Positions 1 to 9,694 are shown, counted from the first letter of the stretch. The stretch: DNA of 64,000 nucleotides from Calditrichia bacterium (GCA_020635015.1 JACKAP010000004.1:239785-303784); one strand, 5' to 3'. Numbers and translations: made by a program. Notes: generated by a model from the letters alone, not told the origin.

Positions 1-2
1 GC

Positions 3-791
3 AATGCGGCGGCGATGGCGTTGGGCAGGCTGGAGAAGCCGAGCAGGACAATCCTCAACGGGCTGCTGGAAACTTTGAAAGATCCCGACGAGAGCGTGCG
101 CAGCACCTCCCTCGCTTCCCTGCGGAAAGTGGGGTTGCAAGACCCGCGGCTAATCGACGCCCTGAGCGCGCTGACCATCGATTCGGTGGAAACCATCGGT
201 GAGGAAGCGCTGAATGCCCTGACCGTGCTCCTGAAACCCAAGGCGGAGCGCGACCTGCTGGCGATGCTGGCCCATCCGCTCAGCGGCCATCGTACCGCTG
301 CGGTGCACACCCTGGCGCTGCGCGATTCGCTGGATCCGGAAACGGTGCAGAAGATCGAACGGATGAAATCCGGCGAGGAGCGCCCCTGGGTCCGCCTCGC
401 CGCCTGGGAGGCCGGTATGCTGATCCGCGAGCGGCACTACAAGCTGAGCACTGCTGACCGGCTGCGCCAGCGGGCCGATAGCCTTTTCCAAGCAGCCGAT
501 TATGCCGCCGCCGGTCAATTTTACGCCCGCGCCGCCGGCATCCTGACCGGTCAGGAATACCGCTACACCACCCGCAGCGACTCCCTGCAGGCGGGTCTCG
601 CCAGCTTCCAGGAAGCCCGCTGCGCTGCCCGCCTGGAGCAGGGCAACCGGGCGATCATCCCGGGCCTACAGCAGGCCCTCCGTTTAAACCCACCGTTGGG
701 CGACACGTTGCGCGCGGAAACCGGCCGCCCGGGGCATGATTGGGGCAAGTTACTGGATGCGCCGGCATTTCGGGAAATGGTCGGTAAATGA
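3..791 (+). CDS. HEAT/TPR-repeat protein, C-terminal part (5' end outside window)
   Basis: The frame is open back to base 3, before the first ATG at 15, so this is the C-terminal part of a longer gene. Residues ~1-150 form alpha-helical pairs typical of HEAT-like repeats (LLETLKDPDESVRSTSLASL, then two or three weaker copies). Residues ~150-200 (LFQAADYAAAGQFYARAAGI) look like a single TPR. Such repeats bind proteins; no catalytic motif is visible. It converges on the serine hydrolase at 841 with only ~50 bp between the stop codons. The partner and role cannot be read from this fragment. Confidence 0.7.
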   Translation, partial: NAAAMALGRLEKPSRTILNGLLETLKDPDESVRSTSLASLRKVGLQDPRLIDALSALTIDSVETIGEEALNALTVLLKPKAERDLLAMLAHPLSGHRTAAVHTLALRDSLDPETVQKIERMKSGEERPWVRLAAWEAGMLIRERHYKLSTADRLRQRADSLFQAADYAAAGQFYARAAGILTGQEYRYTTRSDSLQAGLASFQEARCAARLEQGNRAIIPGLQQALRLNPPLGDTLRAETGRPGHDWGKLLDAPAFREMVGK

Positions 792-840
792 GCATAATTT
801 ACTAAGAACCAACCAGCGCAATCAATACGCAGATCAATCC

Positions 841-2073
841 TTACGGTCTACGCTTTCGCTTTCTCATATAAACGATAACGACGGTAATGAGCGACACGCA
901 GAAACAACTGATCATGAGCCCGGTGGGAAAGAATTCAAAATAAGGGATAAAACCGATGGCCCCCTGTTCGCTTAGAACGGTTCGGATCAATCCTTTGGTG
1001 ATGACATCCACACTGTGGTTGGGAAACGCATTAACCATCACCACGATACTGGTCTGATATTCCGGCAGGTAAACCATGTAGGTCGTGGTGCCGATATTGC
1101 CTCCCCCGTGGCCGATGGCGTATTTCCCGGAGGCGAAGCTGCGGGTATAGACCTGCACCCCCAGCCCATAAGCCCGCATGTTGGCGACCGGGTTGAATTC
1201 CACAAATTGCAGCATGCTTTTCAGTGATTGCAGTTGCAATACGCGGCCTCCGAAGAGGGCCTGCGACCAGCGTGCTAAACTTGCGGCGCTGGTGAAGATC
1301 CCGGAAGATCCGTAGGTGATGCTCTCATGCGAGGCCCGGGGAAGAAAGGTCACATCCCGAGTCCCGGAGCCAAACTGGAAATTATCCCCATTGACATGCG
1401 CCTGGTTGGGCGGGATCACTTCCTCCTGGGAGAGGAACATATCATCGATCCCCAACGGCTGCCAGAAATGCTGTTTGAATTCGCTGGATAGGCTTGAGCC
1501 GGTTACCCGGTTGATGATCATGGCCAGCAGCAGATAGTTGGTGTTGGAGTAGCGCCAGCCGTCACCGGGTGTAAAGTAAGGCGCCTTGATATACGACAGC
1601 ACCTCTTCAGGTGTCCACACTTTGGCGCGGTCTTTTTTCAGATCATCCCAAATTTGCTGATTTTCCCAGAACATATAGAGGCCGCTGGTGTGATTCAGAA
1701 GCTGCCGTATGGTGATCGTGCTGTCCACATGAGGATAGGCAGGGAGCCATTTCGACAGCGGATCATCCAAAGAGAGAAGATGCGCCTCGACTAATTTCAG
1801 CGTCAAAGCCGCCACCATGTTCTTGGTGATGCTGCCGATGGCAAACAGCATATCGGGGCTGATCGCCACCGTATCATGTGAAATCCCGCTGGTCCCGGTC
1901 CAGATGGTTTCGCCCGGGAATAGCACCGCTGCAGAAACACCTTTGGTGTCGCTGGCGCGGATTTCCCGGTCGAGCACCGATTGCAGTCGATCTTCGAAGG
2001 GTAATTCAGGGGTGGGAGAACAGAAAGTAAGATAGAGTAAAGAAACCGCGAGGAAAAATGTGATGGTTTTCAT
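841..2073 (-). CDS. Beta-lactamase-family serine hydrolase (class C/PBP-like)
   Basis: Serine hydrolase of the beta-lactamase/D-Ala-D-Ala carboxypeptidase superfamily (PF00144). The three active-site motifs are present: SITK (S81, K84), YSN (Y175) and HGG (H322). An N-terminal export signal is followed by Cys18, a poor lipobox (LTFC). Unusually there is a C-terminal membrane helix at ~380-403 followed by a basic tail (RKRKRRP), so the enzyme is probably membrane-anchored with its catalytic domain outside. The substrate is unknown: esterase, peptidase and lactamase activities all occur in the family. It follows the MOSC gene on the same strand after ~110 bp. Confidence 0.88.
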   Translation of the reverse strand: MKTITFFLAVSLLYLTFCSPTPELPFEDRLQSVLDREIRASDTKGVSAAVLFPGETIWTGTSGISHDTVAISPDMLFAIGSITKNMVAALTLKLVEAHLLSLDDPLSKWLPAYPHVDSTITIRQLLNHTSGLYMFWENQQIWDDLKKDRAKVWTPEEVLSYIKAPYFTPGDGWRYSNTNYLLLAMIINRVTGSSLSSEFKQHFWQPLGIDDMFLSQEEVIPPNQAHVNGDNFQFGSGTRDVTFLPRASHESITYGSSGIFTSAASLARWSQALFGGRVLQLQSLKSMLQFVEFNPVANMRAYGLGVQVYTRSFASGKYAIGHGGGNIGTTTYMVYLPEYQTSIVVMVNAFPNHSVDVITKGLIRTVLSEQGAIGFIPYFEFFPTGLMISCFCVSLITVVIVYMRKRKRRP

Positions 2074-2182
2074 GATTTATCACCGGCCGTGATCTTATCA
2101 AATGCCCACACCTGCAAGCTAATACCACATCGTATGGACAGGCAACCATTCGGAAAAGAATTGGATTTAGTATACCATATCT

Positions 2183-2827
2183 TCAGTTATCCAGCCAGGT
2201 TTCAAGATTAGCGCGCGTCCTCGCTGCAATGGGCGCCTTCAGTGCTTGATGAATCAGGTCCGCATTACGCTCCCGGGCATACCAGAGTTCAAACAGATCG
2301 AGAATGGTCGGATGCGCTTCCGGGGTTGGAATATATTCGACCACATCACCGGCCTGTAGCTTTCCCGGATTGAGCACCCGGGCATAGGCCCCGGGCCGGC
2401 GGGCCTGCCGGAATTGTTTCACAAATCCCGGATCGCCCATCCGCGCCGCCAGAGTGGCGCAGGGGATACGGGGGGCGGTAACTTCCAGTAAAACATCACG
2501 GATCTGGAAGCGGTCCCCAATGCGGAGTGCGGCGGAGTGAAAGCCGGAAATCGTTAAGTTCTCGCCAAAGGTGCCCGGCGGTAATGTCCGGCCGGTTTCC
2601 TCCGACCACCATTGATAATCATCCCCGCTGTACAAATACAGGGCCTGATCTTTTCCCCCATGATGTTTTTGATTGCCGATGACATCATCGACCAGCCCGG
2701 CGGCGGTTACGCTCACTTTCCCGAGCACCGGTTGTTTGAAGATACCGGTTTCGATCAGCTTCTTTCCGGTTTGAAGCTGTTGGCGGACCCCTCGGTTAAG
2801 CGATACTACCCGTGATTCATTCTTCAA
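2183..2827 (-). CDS. MOSC domain protein (YiiM-like)
   Basis: MOSC-domain protein of ~214 residues. The segments HHGGKDQALYLY, PPGTFGENLTISG and IPCATLAARM (Cys123) match the YiiM-type MOSC family, related to the molybdenum cofactor sulfurase C-terminus; YiiM-type proteins bind molybdenum cofactor and reduce N-hydroxylated compounds. The start codon must be TTG at 2827: there is no in-frame ATG nearby, and an AAGGA Shine-Dalgarno lies 5 bases upstream, overlapping the last codons of the GH53 gene. The TTG lies two bases after the GH53 stop codon, so the pair is probably translationally coupled, although no functional link to galactan use is evident. Confidence 0.88.
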   Translation of the reverse strand: MKNESRVVSLNRGVRQQLQTGKKLIETGIFKQPVLGKVSVTAAGLVDDVIGNQKHHGGKDQALYLYSGDDYQWWSEETGRTLPPGTFGENLTISGFHSAALRIGDRFQIRDVLLEVTAPRIPCATLAARMGDPGFVKQFRQARRPGAYARVLNPGKLQAGDVVEYIPTPEAHPTILDLFELWYARERNADLIHQALKAPIAARTRANLETWLDN

Positions 2828-2829
2828 GC

Positions 2830-4230
2830 TTATCCTTTTCCATAATTGATGATTTCGGATTTGATGCGTTTGCCATCGTGGGATATGGCGATGGTATAAA
2901 TGCCAAAGGGAATGCCGCTTAATTTGAATTGGGTGGCCTTATCACTGAAACTGCCGGATTGGATGACCTGCTCCAGCGAATCGCTGACCGTGTAATCGAT
3001 TTTGACCGGGATACTGCCGAACTGCTTTAGCTTGATATCGCCGGAAAAACTATTGCTCAGGATTTGCACCCGGAGGGCATTGCCACTGTCGACTGCCTTG
3101 GTATTGAAGTCGTAGGCGTACGTCATCCATTCAATCCCGCCCGGTTTCAGTAATTGATTATCAAAATCGAAGAACGTGGCATGTTCCTGGTGCGAACCCT
3201 GCCCCCATTGAGTAGAACAGGGGCTGGATACCCAGGCGGGCTCCCAATAAATGACCCCCTTGCCGCCGCTGGCGATGACTTCCCGGGTTAAGGCGATCAG
3301 CCAATCCCGCTGGTTTTCCGGGCTGGCCGGGCGGTAATCGGGATGGGTGTCGCTGATGATATTGGCCGCCCGGTCGTTCCATTCGCTGGTCCAGATGTAA
3401 CCGGTCTCTACCACCATCACCGCTTTTTCCGGATATAACTTTCTGAACGTCCGGATCACCTCTCCCGCTTCAGCGATACTGGTGGGCTGGTGCCAGGCCC
3501 AATAATAGGAGAGGCCGATGATATCGAAATCGCTCACGCCATGGGAGATAAACCCATCGATCATCCATTCGGCATTGGCCGGCCCGGCAACATGAATGAC
3601 GATCTTCACATCACTGCCGCTGCGCTGTTCAAAATCTCTCACCGCCTTGACGGCATGCTTGAAAAGCGCGGCATTGCGCTCCCAATCCAGCGTCCACACT
3701 TTGTTGGCTTCCGGGGAAAGTAAGATCCCTTTATTAACCTCGTTGCCGATCTGGATCATCTCCGGCAGCAGGTTGTCTTGCTTTAAATCGGTAAGCGTTC
3801 GGAAGATATACTGATACAACGAATCTTGTAACCGTTCGATGTTATTCACCACCGGCTGCCAGGCGGCCGGAGCAAGCTGTTTGGAAGGATCCGCCCAGCT
3901 ATCCGATAAGTGAAAATCGAGTAACACCTGCATCTGGTTTTGCCTGGCCCGGGCAATGGCCCGTTTCACATCCGCCAGATCGCTGTAGCGTTTGCCCTGG
4001 TTGAGGCTGTCGTACCAGGCCGGGGTATGCCAGAGCCGCAACCGTACTAAATTACAGCCATGATCGGCAAATATGGAATAGGGATCCTTTGCTTCGCCGT
4101 CTTCATAATAGGTGACGCCGCAATCTTCCATTTCGTTGACATAGGACATGTCCGACCCGAAATAAAAGGATTGCGCCGAGAGCGGCCCGGTGATCATCAT
4201 GAATAGTAGAATAAGCGCTTTTCTGGTCAT
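2830..4230 (-). CDS. GH53 endo-beta-1,4-galactanase
   Basis: Family GH53 arabinogalactan endo-1,4-beta-galactosidase, which cuts beta-1,4-galactan side chains of pectin. Signal peptide ~1-19 (cleavage near SAQ). The (beta/alpha)8 fold is recognisable from LVRLRLWHTP (62-71), VLLDFHLSDSWADP (102-115), the acid/base in QIGNE (E164) and the nucleophile in VVETGY (E275). A ~100-residue C-terminal beta extension (from ~365) lacks the T9SS sorting domain seen in the second GH53 at 7199, so this copy is probably periplasmic. It lies between the GH2 gene and the MOSC gene on the same strand. Closely similar in its catalytic region to the 7199 protein, suggesting a paralogous pair acting in different compartments. 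Confidence 0.93.
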   Translation of the reverse strand: MTRKALILLFMMITGPLSAQSFYFGSDMSYVNEMEDCGVTYYEDGEAKDPYSIFADHGCNLVRLRLWHTPAWYDSLNQGKRYSDLADVKRAIARARQNQMQVLLDFHLSDSWADPSKQLAPAAWQPVVNNIERLQDSLYQYIFRTLTDLKQDNLLPEMIQIGNEVNKGILLSPEANKVWTLDWERNAALFKHAVKAVRDFEQRSGSDVKIVIHVAGPANAEWMIDGFISHGVSDFDIIGLSYYWAWHQPTSIAEAGEVIRTFRKLYPEKAVMVVETGYIWTSEWNDRAANIISDTHPDYRPASPENQRDWLIALTREVIASGGKGVIYWEPAWVSSPCSTQWGQGSHQEHATFFDFDNQLLKPGGIEWMTYAYDFNTKAVDSGNALRVQILSNSFSGDIKLKQFGSIPVKIDYTVSDSLEQVIQSGSFSDKATQFKLSGIPFGIYTIAISHDGKRIKSEIINYGKG

Positions 4231-4270
4231 CGGTATCTGCTTTCCGTCGGGTTTGTTACATTGTAAATTA

Positions 4271-4444
4271 AGTTTTTTGCAGTTTTCAAATCGTCATTGG
4301 TCATTGGTCGTTGGTTATTGGCAAAGACCTGTCTCAACCAATGACCAATAACCAACAACCAATAACCAACAACCAATAACCAACAACCAATAACCAACAA
4401 CCAATAACCAACAACCAATGACGATTTGAAAAGTGCAAAAAACT
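4271..4444. repeat. Inverted repeat enclosing CCAATAACCAACAA tandem units
   Basis: Arms 4271-4300 and 4415-4444 are 30-bp inverted repeats with one mismatch. The interior is a minisatellite of 14-bp units (CCAATAACCAACAA and variants). It fills the gap between the GH2 and GH53 genes. A 75-codon open frame across it is a by-product of the 14-bp period. Related words recur at 13839-13977 and 50575-50660. Confidence 0.9.
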
Positions 4445-4459
4445 GAACAAACAACGTAT

Positions 4460-6892
4460 CTATTCAACTTTCAGCGACAGCTTCGCGCTTTTTAAGCCCG
4501 TCGCGGAGGCTTCAATGTCAATCCGCCCTTTGCTGGATCCCGCTTTGATGATCAACATCGCTTTTCCGTAAAACAGGTTCACTGAAGCCGATTGAAACGG
4601 GTTTGTCGATTGCGGATTTCCATTTCCGACCCCGGCGATGGTGCCGGCGCCGTTGATGTTAAAATGAACTTCATGGTCTGCCAGCGGGCAGACATTGCCA
4701 TCCTGATCGATCGCTTCAACCAGGATGTAGGATAAATCCGCTCCGTCTGCTGTTAAGATATGCCGGTCCGGGCTTAATCTGAGTTTCGCCGAAGCACCGG
4801 CTGTCTTCAGGGTTTGTTCACCAATCTTTTCCCCGGCTTTATAGGCTACCGCTTTTAATTCGCCCGGTTGATAAGGAACCGCATGCCACATGAGCCGGAA
4901 ACGATCAATCGACCGGGCGGATTTGGGGTCTTTGCATTGTTTGCCGAGCGACGTCCCATTCAAGAACAGCTCGGCACAATCGCCGTTGGTATAAACGAAT
5001 ACCGGTATGTTTTCCCCGGTTTTTACTGCCCAGTTCCAATGGGGAAGGATGTGGATGGTGGTTTCATCCGGTTTCCAATAGCTTTTGTATAAGTAATAAC
5101 GGTCTTTGGGAATGCCGCATAAATCAACGATGCCGAAATAGGAGCTTCGGGAAGCGTCGTTGTCGGTCAGGCCATTTTCTTTCATCCAGCGATTGTTGTA
5201 GGGGGTCGGTTCGCCCAGGTAGTCAAAGCCGGTCCAGACAAATTCCCCGGCAATGTAGGGCTCTTCCTGCTGCCACATAAAATCATCATCAGCAACTTCG
5301 GCCCAGTCCGGCGCATTTAGATCATACGAGCTCACTTGCAGCGACCGGGTAAAATCGGTCTTTTTTTCCGGAAGCGGCAATTCATAAAATCCCCGGGTGC
5401 TTAAGGTCGAGGCGGATTCGCTGACGATGACCGGCTTGTTCGGTTCCAACTGCCGCGCCAGGCGATAGCGGCGTCCATAATTCCAGCTATGCACATCGTA
5501 ATAATCAAAATGCCGTAACTTTGCACTTTCATAACTATCGCAAACCAGGGTGACCGGCCGGGTCTGGTCATATTTTTTCAAATAATTAATCATGGTCTGC
5601 AGTTTATAAAATCCATTGTTCAGGTTCCATTGCACATCACCGATCTCGTTGCCGACGCTCCACAAGAATATCGAAGGATGATTCCGATCCCGCACCACGA
5701 AATTGCGGATATTCCGCTGCGCAAAATTTTCAAATTGGGTGGTGTCGACGATATCCGCTTTTCCGTCATATTTGTCAAATATCTCATTGAAAACCAGCAG
5801 TCCCATCCGGTCGCAAAGATCCAATAATTCCGGGGCGGGAACGTTATGGCTGGTGCGAATGGCATTACAGCCCATATTTTTCATGATTTCCAACTGCCGC
5901 TCCATGGCGCGGAGATTAAACGCCGCACCCAGCGGACCCAGGTCGTGATGCAAGTTGACCCCTTTTAACTGCACCCGCCGGTCATTCAGATAAAATCCGT
6001 GGTCCGCCGTAAAGCGAATCTCCCGTACCCCGAAAGTGGACGAATAGCGGTCGAGCAGTTGATCGTTTCGGTAGACAGCGGTTTGCAGGGTGTACAGATG
6101 GGGATGGTCGATATCCCAGCGCTGCGGATCGGGGATGGTGAGGGTTGTTTCAAAAATCTTATGCTGGTTAACGGCGATCTTGCCGGTGATGTCCTTTTCG
6201 GCAATCACCGATTTTGCGGGCGAATAAATCACCTGCCGGACCCGGATCTCCGCTTCTGCCGCTGAAAAATTCTTGATGGTTGCGGCGATCCTTATGTCGG
6301 CATAATGCGGTTTGATAATCGGGGTGGTAATGTAGGTGCCCCAGATGTCCACATGGATCGGGTTGACGGCGATCAGTTGTATCTTGCGGTAAATGCCAGC
6401 GCCGGGATACCAGCGGCTGTCATGTTGCCGGGTGTCGGCGTGGATGGCTAAGAGGTTGTCTTCACCGTAATGAATGAAATCTGTAATATCCACATAAAAC
6501 GAATTGTAGCCGTAATCCCAGCGACCGGCCAACTTTCCGTTCAGGTATATTTGGGGAAAGGCCATGATGCCGTCGCACAGCAGATACAGCCGTTTACCGC
6601 GATCCTTTTTCGGAATCATCACCCGTTTCCGGTACCAGCCCTCCCCCTTCCAGGGCAGCTTCCCGGTATCGCCATTACCATCTGTGATAAACGGGCCGGC
6701 GATGGCCCAATCATGGGGGATGCGTACGGTTTGCCAATCCGAATCGTCAAATTCTGCTTGATAGGCAAGTTCATGATGACCTTTCGAAAACTTCCACCCC
6801 TCACTAAGCCCGGTCACGGTTCTTTCCTGGGAGTATGAAAAAGCAGGTAGCATCATCATAAGTAAACATACGGATAAAAATGGGGTTTTCAT
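4460..6892 (-). CDS. GH2 beta-galactosidase
   Basis: Glycoside hydrolase family 2 enzyme of 810 residues, the usual length for Bacteroidetes-type beta-galactosidases. A signal peptide (1-~21) is followed by the sugar-binding jelly roll (to ~180), an immunoglobulin-like domain and the TIM barrel (from ~290). The acid/base is in WSVGNEIGD (E416) and the likely nucleophile in VIVSESAS (E492). Two further beta domains follow (~590-810), including an Ig-like one with VEAIDQDGN. The likely role is to remove terminal galactose from the oligosaccharides made by the neighbouring GH53 galactanases, in the periplasm. No sugar transporter or regulator accompanies the set in this window. Confidence 0.93.
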   Translation of the reverse strand: MKTPFLSVCLLMMMLPAFSYSQERTVTGLSEGWKFSKGHHELAYQAEFDDSDWQTVRIPHDWAIAGPFITDGNGDTGKLPWKGEGWYRKRVMIPKKDRGKRLYLLCDGIMAFPQIYLNGKLAGRWDYGYNSFYVDITDFIHYGEDNLLAIHADTRQHDSRWYPGAGIYRKIQLIAVNPIHVDIWGTYITTPIIKPHYADIRIAATIKNFSAAEAEIRVRQVIYSPAKSVIAEKDITGKIAVNQHKIFETTLTIPDPQRWDIDHPHLYTLQTAVYRNDQLLDRYSSTFGVREIRFTADHGFYLNDRRVQLKGVNLHHDLGPLGAAFNLRAMERQLEIMKNMGCNAIRTSHNVPAPELLDLCDRMGLLVFNEIFDKYDGKADIVDTTQFENFAQRNIRNFVVRDRNHPSIFLWSVGNEIGDVQWNLNNGFYKLQTMINYLKKYDQTRPVTLVCDSYESAKLRHFDYYDVHSWNYGRRYRLARQLEPNKPVIVSESASTLSTRGFYELPLPEKKTDFTRSLQVSSYDLNAPDWAEVADDDFMWQQEEPYIAGEFVWTGFDYLGEPTPYNNRWMKENGLTDNDASRSSYFGIVDLCGIPKDRYYLYKSYWKPDETTIHILPHWNWAVKTGENIPVFVYTNGDCAELFLNGTSLGKQCKDPKSARSIDRFRLMWHAVPYQPGELKAVAYKAGEKIGEQTLKTAGASAKLRLSPDRHILTADGADLSYILVEAIDQDGNVCPLADHEVHFNINGAGTIAGVGNGNPQSTNPFQSASVNLFYGKAMLIIKAGSSKGRIDIEASATGLKSAKLSLKVE

Positions 6893-6944
6893 TTTTGCTC
6901 ACCGATGGTTTTATATGTCGCTCATACTGAATAACTGTTGTTCG

Positions 6945-7125
6945 CGCTATGCTCCAAAATTTAATTTATGCGGTCATTGCGAGGCGTATGTTGCCGAAGC
7001 AATCTCCTGCGGGATGCGCCCATCTGCAGTTACGCTGGAAGCGATTGTCGAGAGATTGCCGCGCCGCAACATACGCGGCTCGCAATGACGATACCTGTTT
7101 ACTGCGTAACATCAGTGAATAATAA
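6945..7125. repeat. Dispersed palindromic element, GTCATTGCGAG family (copy 1)
   Basis: The core 6973-7089 (117 bp) begins GTCATTGCGAGGCGTATG and ends with the complementary CTCGCAATGAC. Homology to the copy at 24431-24617 extends beyond the core on both sides (GCTCCAAAAT on the left, ACCTGTTTACTGCGTA on the right). It fills most of the 306-bp gap between the two glycosidase genes; the rest holds a short hairpin (AGTATCGTATGA / TCATACGATACT, 7156-7202) overlapping the 3' end of the GH53 gene. Confidence 0.9.
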
Positions 7126-7198
7126 TAGCTGCACCAAACTGGGTCCGCTTGACAAACAAAAATAGTATCGTATGACCCGCAGTTTGGATCATACGATA

Positions 7199-8620
7199 CT
7201 ATTTCAGCAATAACATTTTTCTCCACCGCCGCTCATTACCGGACTGCAAGGTATAAATATAAGCCCCGGAACTCAGTTGCTGGCCGGCTTCATTCTTCCC
7301 ATCCCAAACCACCGAATAGGCCCCGGCAATTTGAAACCGGTCGACCAGTTTCCGGACTTCCTGGCCCAGGATATTATAGATTTTTAAGATGACCTGTGAA
7401 CTTTGCGGTAATTCATAGCGAATCCGGGTGTCCGGATTAAAGGGGTTGGGATAATTTTGATCCAGGTGGAATGAATACGGCGAATTGGGTATCTCGGACA
7501 GACCGGAGAGGGTCGAATCGAAGGCGTCAATTGAATTTAAAACTTCACCCGAAAAATCAAACAGCGCGAGATTCTCCCAGGGAGAGCCCCATTGGGGAGC
7601 GGCGATCCAATCCGGCGCCCAGTAGAACACGCCTGCTCCTTTATTGTTGGGGATATTCCGCACGATATTCAGGATATCATAGAGGAAATTTTTTTGACCG
7701 GCAACCGTGGCCGGATATCCCGGATGCAGCTGACTCGAAGTACCGACGATATTATTGGTATTGTCATTCCAGGCCAATGTCCAGGGATAGGCGGTTTCGA
7801 CCAGAATGATCGCTTTGCCGTAGCGCTGGGCAAGATCATGCAGATTTGATTCGAGGGTGCTCAGCGAGCCGTGCCACCAGGTGTAGAAGGATAAACCGAT
7901 GATATCAAATTCAACATTTTGTGCCAGCAGGTGATCAAAAAACCAGCGGCTGCCGCCGTTATCGCCGCCGCGGTCGATATGGATCATCGTTCGTACCGTG
8001 TCGCCCGGATCCAGGCTTTCATTGACGCCGCGTAGACCCTCGTCGATCAATTCTGCCAGTTGCGACCAATGCTGGGAATTATTGAACGGATCACACACCC
8101 GGCCGTCATTCCACAGTAAGCCGCAAATGATCTCATTGCCGATTTGCACCATGTCCGGGAGTGTATTTTGCTGCTTTAATGCCGTCATCACCTGGCGGGT
8201 ATATTGAAAGACACTGTCTTTCAGGGTCTCAAAAGGTGCCGTTGCCCAGGCGGCGGGTTTGGCCTGTTGGGCGGGGTCGGCCCAGGTATCGGAATAGTGG
8301 AAGTCCAATAAGAACTTTAACCCCGCAGATTTGATCCGGCTGGCCATCTGCAGGGTCCGGTCCAGATTGTTATATCCCTGGGCCGGGGTATGCCAGATTC
8401 TTAAGCGAACGTAGTTGATGCCATGATCGCTGAAGATCGCCAGCGCATCTTTGGGAAGGCCGTTTTCGGTAAAGACGCCTCCGTGTGTTTCAATGGCGAG
8501 CAGTTCGGAAAGATCTGCGCCTTTGATGAAGTCGGCTCTGTTTACCGCTGGTTTTGTTAAATGATCTTGCGCCAGGAGTGATGTGGTAAATATCAACATA
8601 AAAATAAGAAAAGTCTTCAT
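7199..8620 (-). CDS. T9SS-targeted GH53 endo-beta-1,4-galactanase
   Basis: Second GH53 galactanase. Signal peptide 1-18 (SLLAQ), then the catalytic barrel with VRLRIWHTP, LLDFHYSDTWADP, acid/base E163 (VQIGNE) and nucleophile E275 (LVETAYPW). Residues ~388-473 are a complete type IX secretion sorting domain: QNYPNPFNPDTRIRYEL, a KIYNILGQEVRKLVD core and a final RKMLLLK. The enzyme is therefore expected to cross the outer membrane and be released or surface-attached, producing oligogalactosides outside the cell for the GH53 and GH2 enzymes encoded next to it. Confidence 0.94.
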   Translation of the reverse strand: MKTFLIFMLIFTTSLLAQDHLTKPAVNRADFIKGADLSELLAIETHGGVFTENGLPKDALAIFSDHGINYVRLRIWHTPAQGYNNLDRTLQMASRIKSAGLKFLLDFHYSDTWADPAQQAKPAAWATAPFETLKDSVFQYTRQVMTALKQQNTLPDMVQIGNEIICGLLWNDGRVCDPFNNSQHWSQLAELIDEGLRGVNESLDPGDTVRTMIHIDRGGDNGGSRWFFDHLLAQNVEFDIIGLSFYTWWHGSLSTLESNLHDLAQRYGKAIILVETAYPWTLAWNDNTNNIVGTSSQLHPGYPATVAGQKNFLYDILNIVRNIPNNKGAGVFYWAPDWIAAPQWGSPWENLALFDFSGEVLNSIDAFDSTLSGLSEIPNSPYSFHLDQNYPNPFNPDTRIRYELPQSSQVILKIYNILGQEVRKLVDRFQIAGAYSVVWDGKNEAGQQLSSGAYIYTLQSGNERRWRKMLLLK

Positions 8621-8705
8621 GCCGCTCGTTTGCTCCGAGATGTGAACCGTTCGGTTTGCCTAAGGCGTGCTGGCGAAATGTCAACACGCCCTAAACCTAT
8701 TCAAT

Positions 8706-9569
8706 CTACAGATTCGAAGCAAGCGCAAATCGAATCAGGATGAAAATCAATATTGCCGCCAGCCCTCCAAGGTAGATCCAGCGAACATAGCGCCGGCGAT
8801 CTGCCGTTTGTGGATTCAGCAGTTTTGCAGTCGAATAAAGGATGACCCCATCCATAATGGATATCGGCAATAAGTAAATCCAATCCAGCCAATCCCGCCA
8901 AAAAGGCAGGCTGCTGATGCCAACCACGGCCATGAATACCGCCGCGCTGATCCTCAATGCCCTCTCCGGCCCCAGGACCACCGCCAGTGATTGGGAGCCG
9001 GCCTGCCGGTCGCCCTGAACATCCATGGCATCCGCCGCGATTTCTTCGCCTACATTAATGAGCGCGACAATCACCGCAAAAAACCAGACCATTTTTGCGA
9101 ACGGGACGCTGACCGAGATGCCGCCAAAGATAAAGGTCATCCCCACCGAAAAGCTCACCATCAGGTTTCCCCAAAGACCGGATCGTTTGAAACGCCAATT
9201 ATACAGAAACCCGATCATCCATACGAAAAGTGAAATCAGCAATGCCGTAAAGCTGATCAGGTAACTGGCGATCAATCCCAACATGGCGACCCCAATCGAC
9301 AGGAGGACCACATCCTGCTTGGTAACGATTCCCGAGGGCAGGGGCCTTTCCGGTGAATTAACGCGGTCGATCTCGAGATCGAAATAATCGTTCAGAATAA
9401 GCGCGGTCGCCGAGATACAGAAAATGCTCAGGAATCCCAGGGCCATGATCGATATGGGAGGAAATTGATCGATTGCCAGCAACTGTCCCAAAATCACGCA
9501 GATCCCGGCAGTAAACGGCAGCTCGAAGCGGAATAGGCGGAATATCCCTAATAATCGTGATCTGTTCAT
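8706..9569 (-). CDS. UbiA-family prenyltransferase
   Basis: Polytopic membrane prenyltransferase of the UbiA superfamily (287 residues, about eight or nine helices). The first Asp-rich motif is NDYFDLEIDRVNSPERPLPSG (N60, D61, D64, D68) and the second is DAMDVQGDRQAGSQSLAV (D180, D183, D187). Both coordinate Mg2+ and the prenyl diphosphate. The RPLPSG extension resembles the geranylgeranylglycerol-phosphate and chlorophyll-synthase-like subgroup more than MenA or UbiA proper, but the acceptor cannot be assigned. It stands alone on the minus strand with no quinone or lipid genes beside it. Confidence 0.9.
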   Translation of the reverse strand: MNRSRLLGIFRLFRFELPFTAGICVILGQLLAIDQFPPISIMALGFLSIFCISATALILNDYFDLEIDRVNSPERPLPSGIVTKQDVVLLSIGVAMLGLIASYLISFTALLISLFVWMIGFLYNWRFKRSGLWGNLMVSFSVGMTFIFGGISVSVPFAKMVWFFAVIVALINVGEEIAADAMDVQGDRQAGSQSLAVVLGPERALRISAAVFMAVVGISSLPFWRDWLDWIYLLPISIMDGVILYSTAKLLNPQTADRRRYVRWIYLGGLAAILIFILIRFALASNL

Positions 9570-9614
9570 AGAGAGCTAAGTCAGTGCACTCAAAGACGCA
9601 TCTTGGTTTAATTC

Positions 9615-9694
9615 TGCCACAGAGACACAGTGTTCACAGAGTTTTTGTCAGTTATTAGGTGTCTGTCCTCTGTGTGCTCTGTGTCTCTGTGGCA
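9615..9694. repeat. Inverted repeat, TGCCACAGAGACACAG word
   Basis: Perfect 16-bp arms at 9615-9630 and 9679-9694. The same word (CTCTGTGTCTCTGTGGC) recurs at 60429-60447. The surrounding 9570-9731 gap holds nothing else recognisable. Confidence 0.85.

Noticed and set aside
4227..4454. Open frame of repeated YWLLVIG-like peptides
   Set aside because: It is a translation of the 14-bp tandem repeat and has no independent support.
6945..7125. Insertion sequence or transposase remnant
   Set aside because: Palindromic ends but no coding frame related to a transposase in any copy in the window.
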